Counted from the first letter of the stretch, positions 48,731-58,258 are shown. The stretch: DNA of 64,000 nucleotides from Prevotella sp. E9-3 (GCF_022024015.1 NZ_CP091786.1:1364001-1428000); one strand, 5' to 3'. Program-made: numbers and translations. The notes: a model not told the origin generated them from the letters alone.

Positions 48731-49726
48731 ATGACTATAAATGCCATGATTAGAAATAGCATAAAAACTAAAGTTGTCGGAGTGGATGTCGGTTGCGAGC
48801 AGACCGTGTTTGCTATTGTCGATGTTCGAGGCAATATATTGACAAAGGAAAGCTTCCCTATGAGTGCGATGAGTAATCTGAATAAGTTTATCTCAGTTAT
48901 GTGTGAGCGACTTACCACGATGATTGAACAGAATGGGGGCTTACAGAGTATTCGCTCTATAGGAGTCAGCACTCCTAACGGCAACTTTTTGACTGGCAAT
49001 ATAGAGAATGCAGCTAATCTACCTTGGAAAGGGGTTGTCCCGTTAGCCGCAATGATGCGTGATCGTCTGGGGTTAGCAGTCTCCGTAGCCAACGATGCCC
49101 ATGCCCGTGCTTTAGGTGAATGGACTTATGGATGCGCTCATGGAATGAAGGATTTTATTTTCGTATCAATAGGTCATGGGCTTGGCAGCTGTTTATTTTC
49201 TAATGGGCATGTTCACTTAGGTAATGATGGTTTCGCAGGCGAATTGGGACATTGTTATGCCTTTGCAGGTAATCGTAAATGTTCTTGTGGAAACTATGGT
49301 TGTTTGGAAGCCTATTGCGCTACGAATGGTATTATACAAACGGCCAAGGAATTAATGGAAGGAACTGATAGACCATCACTGATGCGTGGCGTAGAAGAGT
49401 TGACGCCAGAATTGATTCAGCAGTTTTGTGAACAGGGTGATGAACTGGCAATAGATGTTTATCGTCGTACAGGTTTCATATTGGGGCATGTGCTGGCCAA
49501 TTATGCTTCTGTGTCCAACCCGGAAGCAATCATCCTTGCAGGAGGCATTGTCAAAGCTGGTAAATGGCTTATTGAACCTGCGAATGAGTCTTTTGAGCAG
49601 CATGTGTTTCATAATATTGAGAATAAGGTAAAAATAATGCCTTCACTGTTGAATCATGAAGAGCGGAATGTTCTGGGGGCCAGTGCATTGGCTTGGAGTG
49701 TGAAGGAATATTCCTTATTCAAGTAA
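48731..49726 (+). CDS. ROK-family protein, first tandem copy
   Basis: ROK (repressor, ORF, kinase) fold of 331 residues. No helix-turn-helix in front, so the layout is that of a sugar kinase. It has the zinc-binding CSCGNYGCLEAYC, the GHGLGSCLFSNGH loop and the catalytic Asp in VANDAHARALGE. The phosphate-binding motif, normally DIGGT, reads GVDVGCEQT, so the second Gly and the Thr spacing are changed. Start ATG 48731, or 48746, which would match the paralogue's length. The next gene is a closely similar paralogue 22 bp downstream. Confidence 0.85.
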   Translation: MTINAMIRNSIKTKVVGVDVGCEQTVFAIVDVRGNILTKESFPMSAMSNLNKFISVMCERLTTMIEQNGGLQSIRSIGVSTPNGNFLTGNIENAANLPWKGVVPLAAMMRDRLGLAVSVANDAHARALGEWTYGCAHGMKDFIFVSIGHGLGSCLFSNGHVHLGNDGFAGELGHCYAFAGNRKCSCGNYGCLEAYCATNGIIQTAKELMEGTDRPSLMRGVEELTPELIQQFCEQGDELAIDVYRRTGFILGHVLANYASVSNPEAIILAGGIVKAGKWLIEPANESFEQHVFHNIENKVKIMPSLLNHEERNVLGASALAWSVKEYSLFK

Positions 49727-49748
49727 TCACATAATCAGACATGTAACC

Positions 49749-50726
49749 ATGGAAGAGAATGTAAAAAGTCGCGTAGTAGGTGTTGATATCAGCGTAAAAC
49801 GTACCACAATGGCTATTGTGGACATTCGTGGTAATATTATTGCTAAAGATCATTTTCCTACCAGCGATTATCCCAACGTTAATGAATTCGTTTCAGTATT
49901 GAGCGAGAAAATTATAATGCTCACTGAAGCTAACGGCGGATATGATAAGATACGCTCTATAGGTATGAGTGCGCCAAGTGCCAATTTCCTGACGGGATGT
50001 ATTGAAAATGCAGCTAACCTGCCTTGGAAAGGAGTTATTCCATTGGCAGCAATGCTTCGAGACCAAATGGGAATCGCCGTGGCCTTGGCCAATGATGCTC
50101 ATGTGACTGCATTGGGTGAGTACTCCTATGGCAGTGCTCATGGAATGAGTAATTTTATCATAATCACTTTGGGACATGGAATTGGCAGTTGCGTTTTCTC
50201 AGATGGAAAAGCTCATCTGGGAGCTGATGGGTTTGCTGGTGAGATAGGCCATATTTGTATTGAACATGATGGATGGTCGTGTGGTTGTGGCCGTAAAGGT
50301 TGCCTAGAAGCTTATTGTGCTCATAATGGAATTGTGCGTACAGCCAACGATTTATTAGCAAGCACTGATAAACCTTCTTTGATGAGGCAGTTGGATGATA
50401 TTACTCCACGTACTATCTCAGATTGTTGTGCTGCCGGTGATGAATTGGCTATTGAAGTTTATCGTTTGGTAGGTGAGCGTCTGGGTGGGGCAATGGCTGG
50501 TTTTGCAACGCTCTTTGATCCCGAGGCAATCATCTTTACTGGTGGCATAGCCAATGCTGGCGACTGGTTGTTCAAACCTGCTCATGAGGCATTTGAATGT
50601 CATGTGTTCCGTAATATCAGAGGGCGTGTAAAGTTCCTACGCTCTATGATTGACGATCGTGAGCGTGATGTGCTTGGAGCAAGTGCACTTGCCTGGGGCA
50701 TAAAGGAATATTCATTGTTTAAATAG
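49749..50726 (+). CDS. ROK-family protein, second tandem copy
   Basis: 325 residues, collinear with the first copy over its whole length and roughly 60% identical by eye (for example IENAANLPWKGV in both). Zinc site CGCGRKGCLEAYC, catalytic Asp in LANDAHVTALGE. The DIGGT motif is even more changed: GVDISVKRT. It ends TAG at 50726 and the next start codon ATG is at 50727, so menI is translationally linked. Both copies might be regulators or have lost ATP binding. Confidence 0.85.
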   Translation: MEENVKSRVVGVDISVKRTTMAIVDIRGNIIAKDHFPTSDYPNVNEFVSVLSEKIIMLTEANGGYDKIRSIGMSAPSANFLTGCIENAANLPWKGVIPLAAMLRDQMGIAVALANDAHVTALGEYSYGSAHGMSNFIIITLGHGIGSCVFSDGKAHLGADGFAGEIGHICIEHDGWSCGCGRKGCLEAYCAHNGIVRTANDLLASTDKPSLMRQLDDITPRTISDCCAAGDELAIEVYRLVGERLGGAMAGFATLFDPEAIIFTGGIANAGDWLFKPAHEAFECHVFRNIRGRVKFLRSMIDDRERDVLGASALAWGIKEYSLFK

Positions 50727-51137
50727 ATGAACATAGACAGAATTAATCAGATAATTAAAGCCAAACCAAATTTGAGTACCGCCCTCGGGATGGAGTTTTT
50801 CTCCACACCCGAGGACGATACGTGTATGGCCCGTATGAGGGTTGATGAGCGTAATCGCCAACCATTTGGTTTCTTGAGTGGTGGCGCTTCGTTGGCTTTG
50901 GCCGAGAATGTGGCAGGTGTCGCTTCGTCATCGCTTTGTCCTGGATGTGCCTGTGTAGGTATCGAGGTTAGTGGCAGTCATGTCAAAGCGGTAGCTGAAG
51001 GTGATATTGTAACAGCCTACGCAAAATTGTTGCATAGTGGAAAAACTCTTCATGTATGGCAGGTTGATATCAAGGATACTGCTAATGAACTGATATCAAG
51101 CGTGAGGGTAACAAATTATATCATAAGGAAAAAATGA
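50727..51137 (+). CDS. menI: Hotdog-fold thioesterase, probable DHNA-CoA thioesterase
   Basis: 136 residues of the PaaI-type thioesterase family. It would release 1,4-dihydroxy-2-naphthoate from its CoA ester in menaquinone synthesis; this is inferred from position with menF and menD. The catalytic region is RNRQPFGFLSGGASLALAE (Asn/Gln, Gly and Glu of the family), then GVEVSGSHVK-like GIEVSGSHVKAVAEGD. Start ATG 50727 follows the previous stop directly, and the gene overlaps menF by 4 bp. Confidence 0.8.
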   Translation: MNIDRINQIIKAKPNLSTALGMEFFSTPEDDTCMARMRVDERNRQPFGFLSGGASLALAENVAGVASSSLCPGCACVGIEVSGSHVKAVAEGDIVTAYAKLLHSGKTLHVWQVDIKDTANELISSVRVTNYIIRKK

Positions 51138-52168
51138 AAGTCTTTGCCCAATATAGACTTCCCTTTTCTAAGGTATATACTCGCGTAGAACAGACCGAGG
51201 GGTTACCTTTGGAATTACATTCATGCAAGGAATTGAACGGTAAGAGTGGCTTTGTAGTGGCTCCGTTCAGTGTAAGCGAGTATCAGCCCATTTTGTTGAT
51301 TTTTCCTAACAAGATTGAAGTGCTGAATGTTGAATCTTCTTCCTATGTTGCACCTGATATCATCCGAGAAGAGTTGCACAGGAGCGAATATGCTGTTGAC
51401 TTTGCCAAATTCCATGGTCAGTTGGAATCAGACATTTTTAGAAAAATAGTCCTTTCGCGTTGTGCATCATTCCAGATGTCAGGAGAAGTTGATGCGCAAC
51501 AGTTGTTCTTGTTGGCATGTCAATTATATCCACGTCTTTTCATCTCCTTGGTATCATTGCCTGATGGCACTTGTTGGCTGATGGCAACACCAGAGATTCT
51601 TCTTGAAGGAATAGGAAAGCAGTGGCGTACCATTGCATTGGCTGGTACCATGCAGCTACAGGGAGATGAACTACAAAGTGAGGGAGAATATGTGAGATGG
51701 TCAACGAAGAATATTCAGGAACAGCGATATGTGGCAACCTATATAGCCGAATGTCTGGAAAAATTCTCGTTGGATTTCAGTGAAGAAGGACCGCGTACAG
51801 TACGTGCTGCCAATCTTGTTCACCTTCGAAGTGATTTCACTTTCTCACTGGATACTAACGACCGGGTTGGCGACCTGCTGGATGCACTCCATCCCACACC
51901 TGCAGTATGTGGATTGCCCAAACTGTCTACTTTCCAGTTTATTTTGAACAATGAGCATACACCAAGGAAATATTATAGTGGTTTTATGGGTCCATTGTCC
52001 TTAAAGGGCGATACTCATCTCTATGTCTCTTTGCGTTGTATGCAGGTACAACAAAACTGTTGTCGTCTCTATGCAGGTGGTGGATTGCTGAAAGACAGCC
52101 AACTGAATTCTGAATGGTCAGAGACAGAGGCTAAGATGCAAACTATGAGAAACCTTCTTAATTCATAA
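51134..52168 (+). CDS. menF: Isochorismate synthase
   Basis: The 344-residue enzyme converts chorismate to isochorismate, the first step of menaquinone synthesis. Chorismate-binding motifs: KIVLSRCASF (N-terminal part), LMATPEILLE, TIALAGTMQLQGDELQSEGE, then VHLRSDF, LHPTPAVCGLPK, and the closing YSGFMGPL and RLYAGGGLLKDSQLNSEWSE. It is shorter than E. coli MenF (431) because the N-terminal region is reduced; this seems usual for Bacteroidota. ATG 51134 overlaps the menI stop. Confidence 0.92.
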   Translation: MKVFAQYRLPFSKVYTRVEQTEGLPLELHSCKELNGKSGFVVAPFSVSEYQPILLIFPNKIEVLNVESSSYVAPDIIREELHRSEYAVDFAKFHGQLESDIFRKIVLSRCASFQMSGEVDAQQLFLLACQLYPRLFISLVSLPDGTCWLMATPEILLEGIGKQWRTIALAGTMQLQGDELQSEGEYVRWSTKNIQEQRYVATYIAECLEKFSLDFSEEGPRTVRAANLVHLRSDFTFSLDTNDRVGDLLDALHPTPAVCGLPKLSTFQFILNNEHTPRKYYSGFMGPLSLKGDTHLYVSLRCMQVQQNCCRLYAGGGLLKDSQLNSEWSETEAKMQTMRNLLNS

Positions 52169-52197
52169 TTTACAATTCATAATTCAGAATTTTGCTT

Positions 52198-53766
52198 GTG
52201 TATTCAGAAAAAGAAAACGTCAATATACTCACTTCACTACTCGTGAAACATGGTATTCGTCATGCTGTTGTTTGTCCTGGAAGCAGAAATGCTCCCATTG
52301 TTCATAACTTATGTGAATGCCCTGATATAAAATGTTATCCAGTGACAGATGAACGCTCGGCAGGCTTTTATGCGTTAGGTCTTACACAGGCATTAAAGAA
52401 ACCAGTGGTCGTATGTGTTACCAGTGGAACGGCTTTGCTCAATCTTGTTCCTGCTGTGGCTGAGGCCTACTATCAGCATAAACCTCTGGTGGTGATAAGT
52501 GCTGATCGTCCTCAGCAGTGGATAGATCAACTTGACGGCCAAACTTTACCTCAGCCAAATGCTTTAGGGAATTTCGTGGAAAAAGCAGTCTGTCTTCCTG
52601 AACCTCATAACGATGAAGAACGCTGGTATTGTAACAGGTTGGTAAATGAGGCGCTGTTAAAAAAACATGGGCCTGTTCATATTAATGTACCTATTACGGA
52701 GCCCCTTTTTGGCTTTAACGTTAGTCAGCTTCCTAATGAGCGATTAATAGAGTGGCACCCCGCCGAGATGTCATCAACTATGCTGTCGCATGTGTCGCAC
52801 ATGTTTTTGCAGGCGAAACGCCCCATGCTGATTAGTGGTCAGCCATTAAATGCTAACTATGATGAGGCAGTGATGCGTGTTCAGGACGATGAGCGCTATG
52901 TGCCAGATTTTGTACTTTATATAGGTGGTTCTATTGTGAGTAAACGCTTGAAGCATTTCCTGCGAAGGGCAAAAGAAACATGGGTAGTTAATACTACGGG
53001 GGAGGTAACGGATACTTTCATGAATCTAACCAATGTGATTCAAGGCGATGGGGAAGTTGTGGCTGATTATATCCAGTTCATGCTTGAGCAACAGCCACAT
53101 CCTTTTGTGCAGCTATGGGATGAACTTCTGGAGGATATTCGAGAAAAAGCTGAAAACTATCATCCAGACTATTCCCAGATGGCTGTAGTGAATTATTTTG
53201 AGCAGCAAGTGCTTCAGACTTCATCACCTGTGACTCATCGCATAGCACCTATCATTCATTATGCCAACAGTACTGCCATCCGGTTGGCTAATATCTTTGC
53301 CCGTCATCTCATTTATTGTAATCGTGGCGTAAATGGCATTGAAGGGTCACTGTCAACAGCTGCTGGCTTTTCATTAGTTACCGATGAACCGGTGTTTTGT
53401 GTGATTGGTGACTTGAGTTTCTTCTATGATCAGAATGCTCTTTGGAATCAGAACTTGAAGAATAGTCGATTGCGCATTCTGTTGTTGAATAACGGAAAGG
53501 GTGGAATTTTTAATATGCTTAAAGGCTTGGAACAGAGTCCTGCACGTGATGGTTATGTGGCTGCAGCCCATGAAACCACAGCTGAAGGCATTTGTCGGCA
53601 GAACCATGTTGAGTACTTGTCAGCAAAGGGTATGAGCGAAATGCAACAAGGCATCGACCGCTTGCTTGCTGCCGATGCCTTGCAACCCATGCTCCTTGAA
53701 GTGTTCACCGATGCTTCTGAGGATGAACGGGTATATCGCGATTATTATTCCTATATCGTTAAATAA
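52198..53766 (+). CDS. menD: SEPHCHC synthase, thiamine-diphosphate enzyme
   Basis: MenD adds succinic semialdehyde-ThDP, from 2-oxoglutarate, to isochorismate. 522 residues from GTG 52198 (MYSEKENVNILTSLL), which suits the family N-terminus MYS; a TTG at 52192 is the only other upstream option and no ATG is near. Landmarks: VVCPGSRNAPI, VTDERSAGFYALGLTQ, VCVTSGTALLNLVPAVAEAY, and the ThDP/Mg motif VIGDLSFFYDQNALWNQN then LLLNNGKGGIFNML. A 29-bp AT-rich spacer with ATTCATAATT repeats separates it from menF. Confidence 0.93.
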   Translation: MYSEKENVNILTSLLVKHGIRHAVVCPGSRNAPIVHNLCECPDIKCYPVTDERSAGFYALGLTQALKKPVVVCVTSGTALLNLVPAVAEAYYQHKPLVVISADRPQQWIDQLDGQTLPQPNALGNFVEKAVCLPEPHNDEERWYCNRLVNEALLKKHGPVHINVPITEPLFGFNVSQLPNERLIEWHPAEMSSTMLSHVSHMFLQAKRPMLISGQPLNANYDEAVMRVQDDERYVPDFVLYIGGSIVSKRLKHFLRRAKETWVVNTTGEVTDTFMNLTNVIQGDGEVVADYIQFMLEQQPHPFVQLWDELLEDIREKAENYHPDYSQMAVVNYFEQQVLQTSSPVTHRIAPIIHYANSTAIRLANIFARHLIYCNRGVNGIEGSLSTAAGFSLVTDEPVFCVIGDLSFFYDQNALWNQNLKNSRLRILLLNNGKGGIFNMLKGLEQSPARDGYVAAAHETTAEGICRQNHVEYLSAKGMSEMQQGIDRLLAADALQPMLLEVFTDASEDERVYRDYYSYIVK

Positions 53767-53789
53767 AAGGAATAGACGGATTCAAGAGT

Positions 53790-54536
53790 CTAAAGGAGGG
53801 GAATAAGCAGACAAAGTCCGCCACAGAAGTATTTCCCTTGCTGCATTGATGCCTGCACTTGGAAGTAGTGGTAGATGGTACAGTCTGCTCCAATATTAAC
53901 ATCTTTTCCATCATATTCACCGATGAGACGCAACTCTGGCAAAAGCGTAGGACTTAGTGTGAGACCACCCACTAAACCATTCCATTTGTTGTTGATGTTG
54001 AGTTTCCACTCTCTATAGGTGAGGTGAGTGCCCAAACGTACTATTCCCCATAAGTCGAAATGTTTAGACAGGGCTGCATAATAGTTTCGATAGAAGTTGC
54101 TCTTGGACTCTCCTTCTTCTCCAGAACCCCATATGTCGTTGCTTCCAACAGCAACTGCAGGCCAGTATTTACCTTCTTGTATGGGTTGTAAGCGTAGTGA
54201 AAAGTATCGGTCTTTTGCATAGAAACCAACCTCACGTTTGGGATCCTTGTTTTTGTGAAATTTCCAAAGGGTATAACCATAGCCAATATTAATCCATCGG
54301 AAAGGTGTGATACTTAGGTAATTTGTCCATGAGTCAAACTTCTCACCATCGATTTTCATTTTGTCTGGCATCATCACTTTAGGAATGAAGTGGGCACCTA
54401 TGCGTGCTACACCAGCGGTATCCATCTCAGCAGTCGGGACATGAATAAGGCCCTGTGAACCTATGTACTGTTGTGCGTTTGCACCCATCAGCATCGAGCA
54501 TATATATAATAGGATTAATAATCTCTTCATAGTCAT
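53790..54536 (-). CDS. YjbH-like outer-membrane beta-barrel protein, second of a pair
   Basis: 248 residues with signal peptide (LLILLYICSMLMGANAQ), then GSQGLIHVPTAEMDTAGVAR, which is the start of YjbH-type exopolysaccharide proteins. Alternating polar and aromatic strands follow, ending in a hydrophobic terminal strand (FCGGLCLLIPLL), as in outer-membrane barrels. YjbH proteins are linked to polysaccharide secretion. The start ATG 54536 overlaps the stop codon of the upstream barrel gene by one base; ATG 54530 is also possible. Length is far less than the classical ~700-residue YjbH, and the two neighbours may together fulfil that role. Confidence 0.72.
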   Translation of the reverse strand: MTMKRLLILLYICSMLMGANAQQYIGSQGLIHVPTAEMDTAGVARIGAHFIPKVMMPDKMKIDGEKFDSWTNYLSITPFRWINIGYGYTLWKFHKNKDPKREVGFYAKDRYFSLRLQPIQEGKYWPAVAVGSNDIWGSGEEGESKSNFYRNYYAALSKHFDLWGIVRLGTHLTYREWKLNINNKWNGLVGGLTLSPTLLPELRLIGEYDGKDVNIGADCTIYHYFQVQASMQQGKYFCGGLCLLIPLL

Positions 54537-55525
54537 CAGTATATTCTCATTGGCAGTACTCTCTCATTCTCCTCAGGATCGGTGGTGTACATACGCATAG
54601 CGTTGGCATCACTCTGAGCAATGTAGGTAAGACGGAAGTTGGAAGCAGGCCTGAAGGTCACCATCTTGTCTTTGGTCTTTGTGTTCCAACCTTTTCTGTC
54701 GAGCATCACGATAATCTTGAAACCTCCACTTTCTTTATCGTTCCATTTCACAAAGTCATTCTTCTCATGCTTTTGGGCATAGAGGGAAACAGTGCAATAC
54801 TTGAAATGACGCATTACTTCCATTTGAACTCCAACGTCTTTTCTAAGGTATCTGCCACCAGTGAGCACAAATTCCGTGTCCCAGGGCCTTAAATATACTC
54901 TAGCACCTAATACACCCGTAGGCACCCATTCCTTTGGCATATTATTCTGCTCTTCTTTAAACTCCGACTCGTAGGTTCCGTCCCAATCAAAACCTAAGGC
55001 CCAACGCTGGGTCAGTCCGGCCTGTGCCTGTAGCATCAGCCAACTGTTCACAGGCATCATCCATTTAATGTCTGCTCCCCAACGCTCTTTACCAAAGAGT
55101 CCTGCCGATAGTTTCAAATGTTGACGGGCAGAAGGAAAGTGGAGCTCTTTCGATAGTGCAAGCGTTGACAAACGTATCATGTTGTAGCGCTTATCATAGC
55201 CATTGTTGTCAATTGGTAACCATGCTTGAGCAGCCAGTTGCCAGTCCTTTCCCATGTTCCACTTGATGCCAGGCGTTAGATAGACAAGCGTGTTGTAGAG
55301 GCGTAGGAAGTTTACATCGGCATAGTGAAGATCCATTCCGCAGAAAATGTCAACTGGAGTGTCTGAAATCTTTGGCTGCACTTTTGCCGGCCAGATTTCG
55401 GAGGCCTGTTTCTGTAAGCATTCTGACGTTTGCACTTGGGCTGAAACTGTCAGTATGCCACTACAGAACAGTAACATAATCAGTAGATGTTCCCTGATTG
55501 TTACATAAGAAAGCCTGTCTGTCAT
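54536..55525 (-). CDS. Outer-membrane beta-barrel protein, first of the pair
   Basis: 329 residues, signal peptide near residues 10-30 (LLIMLLFCSGILTVSAQ). No named domain recognised. Many amphipathic strands with aromatic residues are visible (for example YNTLVYLTPGIKWNMGKDWQ and HFKYCTVSLYAQKHEKNDF), so it is probably a barrel like its downstream partner, and the order resembles a split YjbH. Start ATG 55525 (an internal ATG at residue 17 is possible). It overlaps the following gene by one base and is 36 bp downstream of the export-protein gene. Confidence 0.7.
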   Translation of the reverse strand: MTDRLSYVTIREHLLIMLLFCSGILTVSAQVQTSECLQKQASEIWPAKVQPKISDTPVDIFCGMDLHYADVNFLRLYNTLVYLTPGIKWNMGKDWQLAAQAWLPIDNNGYDKRYNMIRLSTLALSKELHFPSARQHLKLSAGLFGKERWGADIKWMMPVNSWLMLQAQAGLTQRWALGFDWDGTYESEFKEEQNNMPKEWVPTGVLGARVYLRPWDTEFVLTGGRYLRKDVGVQMEVMRHFKYCTVSLYAQKHEKNDFVKWNDKESGGFKIIVMLDRKGWNTKTKDKMVTFRPASNFRLTYIAQSDANAMRMYTTDPEENERVLPMRIY

Positions 55526-55561
55526 AACTAAATACTACTTGTCGTTTAAATGTCTGTACGT

Positions 55562-56374
55562 TTATTGCAGGACACGATAGAGCAGAGAACCTAACGATAT
55601 AGTGATAGAAACACCGCGTACCCATAGGCGTGTGGTAGTTCCAACCTTAGAATTCTCTATCATTGCCTCATTGGGTTCCACATAAACGATATCTCGCTGT
55701 TGCAGATAGTAATATGGCGAGTTTAGAATGTTAGCATCGCGCATATCGAGTTCGTGCACTTCAAAAGTTCCATCAGTAAGTTCACGCAGCACCTTCACTT
55801 TGTCACGACGGCCATAGACGGTCATGTCGCCTGCCTGTGCGAGAGCCTCAAGTATAGTCATCTTGTTGCGTCCCGTGTTGAAAGTGCTCGGTTTCTTAAC
55901 CTCACCCATCACACTTACGTCATAATTGTGTAAATAAGTGTTCACCTGATAGTCAACGTCTTCTTTGACATAGGGAGCTATTTTCTCTTTGATACACTGA
56001 TTGGCCTGCTCGATAGTGAGACCTTCAATATGTATTTTTCCTATCAGTGGAAATTCAATATTGCCATCGTTGTCAACCAGATATTTATGAATACTTTGGT
56101 GACCAGCGATTCGGTTGGCTGTAGCAGTATTACCTGTTGTAGCAGTTTCGTCTCTCACTTGTTGAGTGCGCAAGTTGAATATCGCTACTGCGTCTTTGTT
56201 CATTCCAGAGAATACAAGGATAGACAGTTGATCCTTAGGCTTTATATGGATATCGTACATTCCCGATTCTCCATTGTCTTTAAAGTCTTTGGCATTCTGG
56301 AAATAGGGAATGTCCTTATAGTTAGAGCATCCCAGGAATATCAGGCTGATTAGCGCAAATAGAATATTTTTCAT
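55562..56374 (-). CDS. Wza-like polysaccharide export lipoprotein (SLBB)
   Basis: Start ATG 56374 (MKNILFALISLIFLGCSNY) gives a lipobox LGC at Cys16; 10 further codons upstream would hide it. 270 residues. The Poly_export domain follows (YDIHIKPKDQLSILVFSGMN), then an SLBB domain with SVMGEVKKPSTFNTGRNKMT and ILEALAQAGDMTVYGRRDKV, and a C-terminal hydrophobic helix. It forms the outer-membrane exit pore for surface polysaccharide. No Wzc-type tyrosine kinase or Wzx/Wzy genes are in the window. Confidence 0.9.
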   Translation of the reverse strand: MKNILFALISLIFLGCSNYKDIPYFQNAKDFKDNGESGMYDIHIKPKDQLSILVFSGMNKDAVAIFNLRTQQVRDETATTGNTATANRIAGHQSIHKYLVDNDGNIEFPLIGKIHIEGLTIEQANQCIKEKIAPYVKEDVDYQVNTYLHNYDVSVMGEVKKPSTFNTGRNKMTILEALAQAGDMTVYGRRDKVKVLRELTDGTFEVHELDMRDANILNSPYYYLQQRDIVYVEPNEAMIENSKVGTTTRLWVRGVSITISLGSLLYRVLQ

Positions 56375-56413
56375 CGAAAACAATTTTTTTTGTTGCAATG
56401 ACATCTGATGTTA

Positions 56414-57475
56414 TTATAGTGTATAGAACTTGGCATACCATTCTGCAAAGGCACGCAAACCTTCACGAAGAGATGTTGATGGCTTGAAACCATAGTCACG
56501 TTCCAGTGCTGTGGTGTCGGCAAAGGTCACAGGAACATCACCGGGTTGCATGGGTACCAGCTGTTTGTGGGCTTCAAAGTCGTAGTCTTCGGGCAGCACT
56601 TTGGCACGAATAAGTTCCTGCTGCAGTATATCTACAAAGTCGAGCAGATTCTCAGGACTGTTGTTGCCGATGTTATAGACTGCGTAAGGAGGTAAGGGAA
56701 GTCCGTCTTCACCGTTCTTCTTTTCAGGAGCGCCCTGCATAATACGCACCACACCCTCCACGATATCATCCACAAAAGTGAAGTCGCGTTTGCAGTTGCC
56801 GTAATTGAAAATCTGAATAGTCTCTCCCTTGCGCAACTTGTTTGTAAAGCCGAAATAAGCCATATCTGGACGACCAGCAGGACCATATACTGTGAAGAAT
56901 CTCAGACCTGTTGAAGGAATGTTGTAGAGTTTCGAATAGGCATGCGCCAACAGTTCGTTGCTCTTCTTTGTGGCAGCGTAGAGCGATACCGGATTGTCCA
57001 CCTTGTCGTCGGTAGAGTAGGGCACCTTCTTGTTAGAACCATATACCGACGATGAAGAAGCATAGACCAAATGTTCAACAGGATAATGGCGACAAGCCTC
57101 CAAAATATTGTAGAAGCCAATGAGGTTTGACTGAATGTAGGCATCGGGATTAGTGATAGAGTAGCGTACGCCTGCCTGAGCGGCGAGGTTCACTACAACG
57201 GCGGGCTTATACTCAGCAAACAATTTGTCGATACACGAACGGTCGGCAATGTCGCCTTTAACGAAATGATAGGTTATTCCTTCTGGTAGAAGACTCTCGA
57301 TCTCTTTCAGGCGAAATTCCTTCAACGACACATCGTAATAGTCGTTCATATTGTCGATGCCAATGATTGTAGCTCCTTTTACATTGCGAAACAGTCGTTT
57401 CACCAGATTACTGCCAATGAATCCGGCTGATCCTGTAACCAGGATGGTCTTGTCGTTTAAGTCTATTTTCTGCAT
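56414..57475 (-). CDS. Probable UDP-glucuronate 4-epimerase (SDR family)
   Basis: 353 residues with Rossmann motif VTGSAGFIGSNLVKRLF (residues about 13-29) and catalytic SSSSVYGSN and Tyr-x-x-x-Lys as YAATKKSN. The region YGPAGRPDMAYFGFTNKL is what I know from UDP-glucuronate 4-epimerases (GAE/CapI type) rather than GalE. The enzyme would make UDP-galacturonate from UDP-glucuronate. It precedes a nucleotidyltransferase and a galacturonokinase-like gene on the same strand. Gap to the next gene 22 bp. The alternative is another UDP-hexose epimerase of this family. Confidence 0.85.
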   Translation of the reverse strand: MQKIDLNDKTILVTGSAGFIGSNLVKRLFRNVKGATIIGIDNMNDYYDVSLKEFRLKEIESLLPEGITYHFVKGDIADRSCIDKLFAEYKPAVVVNLAAQAGVRYSITNPDAYIQSNLIGFYNILEACRHYPVEHLVYASSSSVYGSNKKVPYSTDDKVDNPVSLYAATKKSNELLAHAYSKLYNIPSTGLRFFTVYGPAGRPDMAYFGFTNKLRKGETIQIFNYGNCKRDFTFVDDIVEGVVRIMQGAPEKKNGEDGLPLPPYAVYNIGNNSPENLLDFVDILQQELIRAKVLPEDYDFEAHKQLVPMQPGDVPVTFADTTALERDYGFKPSTSLREGLRAFAEWYAKFYTL

Positions 57476-57497
57476 TTTTATCGTTATTTCATTTTAC

Positions 57498-58232
57498 TTA
57501 TTTTCCATATTTCTCTATAGCTTCATGGTAGGTGTCAAGACTGCCTATATCGAATCGTCCGGCTGACATGGGCCATGCATGCATGGTGGTATGCTCAACC
57601 ATATAGTGTGCCAGATTGCCAGGAGCGTCCTTTCCACAACCGTTTTCTACCGAGTGACGCACCAAATCGAGGTCTTTTTTCTTATAAATATAAAATGGTG
57701 GAACAGCCCAATGACTCTTTGGCTGTAGCGGCTTTTCCTCCATCCCTGTCACACGATGATTCTCGTCTAATTCAACCACCCCCGTTCGTTGCAATTTCTC
57801 GATGCTTGGCTGCTTGTGACACATGATGCACGAAGAGTTTTTCTCGTTGGCAAAGTCCACGAACTCTTTGAACGAGAAAAACAACAAATTATCGGCAGCT
57901 ACTACCAGGAGGTCATCGTCTATCTGCAGTTGCTCCATAGCATACAGCAGGTCGCAAACGGCACCCAAGCGCGTTTCGTTGGTCTCTGTACCGTCATCCA
58001 CGATGGTGATGGGCTTTTCGTAGAATTGCTCTTCTGCCCATTTCTCAAAGATGTCAGCAAACTTATGGTTGGTAATGATGATATGTTCATCTACCTCAGG
58101 AATTTTGTCGATGTCGTCAAGCATTCTGCCTAAGATTGTATTCTCGCCAATCTTTAACAATGGTTTGGGAAAGTTCTTTGTCAGTTCTCCCAACCTTGTG
58201 GCATATCCTGCAGCAATTACGATATTTTTCAT
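57498..58232 (-). CDS. Sugar-phosphate nucleotidyltransferase
   Basis: 244 residues, RmlA/GlmU-type NTP-transferase fold: IVIAAGYATRLGELTKNFPK at the N-terminus (glycine-rich loop and Lys), then a Mg-binding VVAADNLLFF and GVVELDENHRVTGMEEKP. The C-terminus (GRFDIGSLDTYHEA) is a substrate-binding and closing part. It is a single-domain enzyme. The neighbouring galacturonokinase-like kinase makes a sugar-1-phosphate, so this protein may make the nucleotide sugar, for example UDP-galacturonate. The sugar is inferred from context only. Start ATG 58232; 26 bp downstream of the kinase gene. Confidence 0.82.
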   Translation of the reverse strand: MKNIVIAAGYATRLGELTKNFPKPLLKIGENTILGRMLDDIDKIPEVDEHIIITNHKFADIFEKWAEEQFYEKPITIVDDGTETNETRLGAVCDLLYAMEQLQIDDDLLVVAADNLLFFSFKEFVDFANEKNSSCIMCHKQPSIEKLQRTGVVELDENHRVTGMEEKPLQPKSHWAVPPFYIYKKKDLDLVRHSVENGCGKDAPGNLAHYMVEHTTMHAWPMSAGRFDIGSLDTYHEAIEKYGK

Positions 58233-58258
58233 AATGCGATAGCAATTATTATTTCTTT

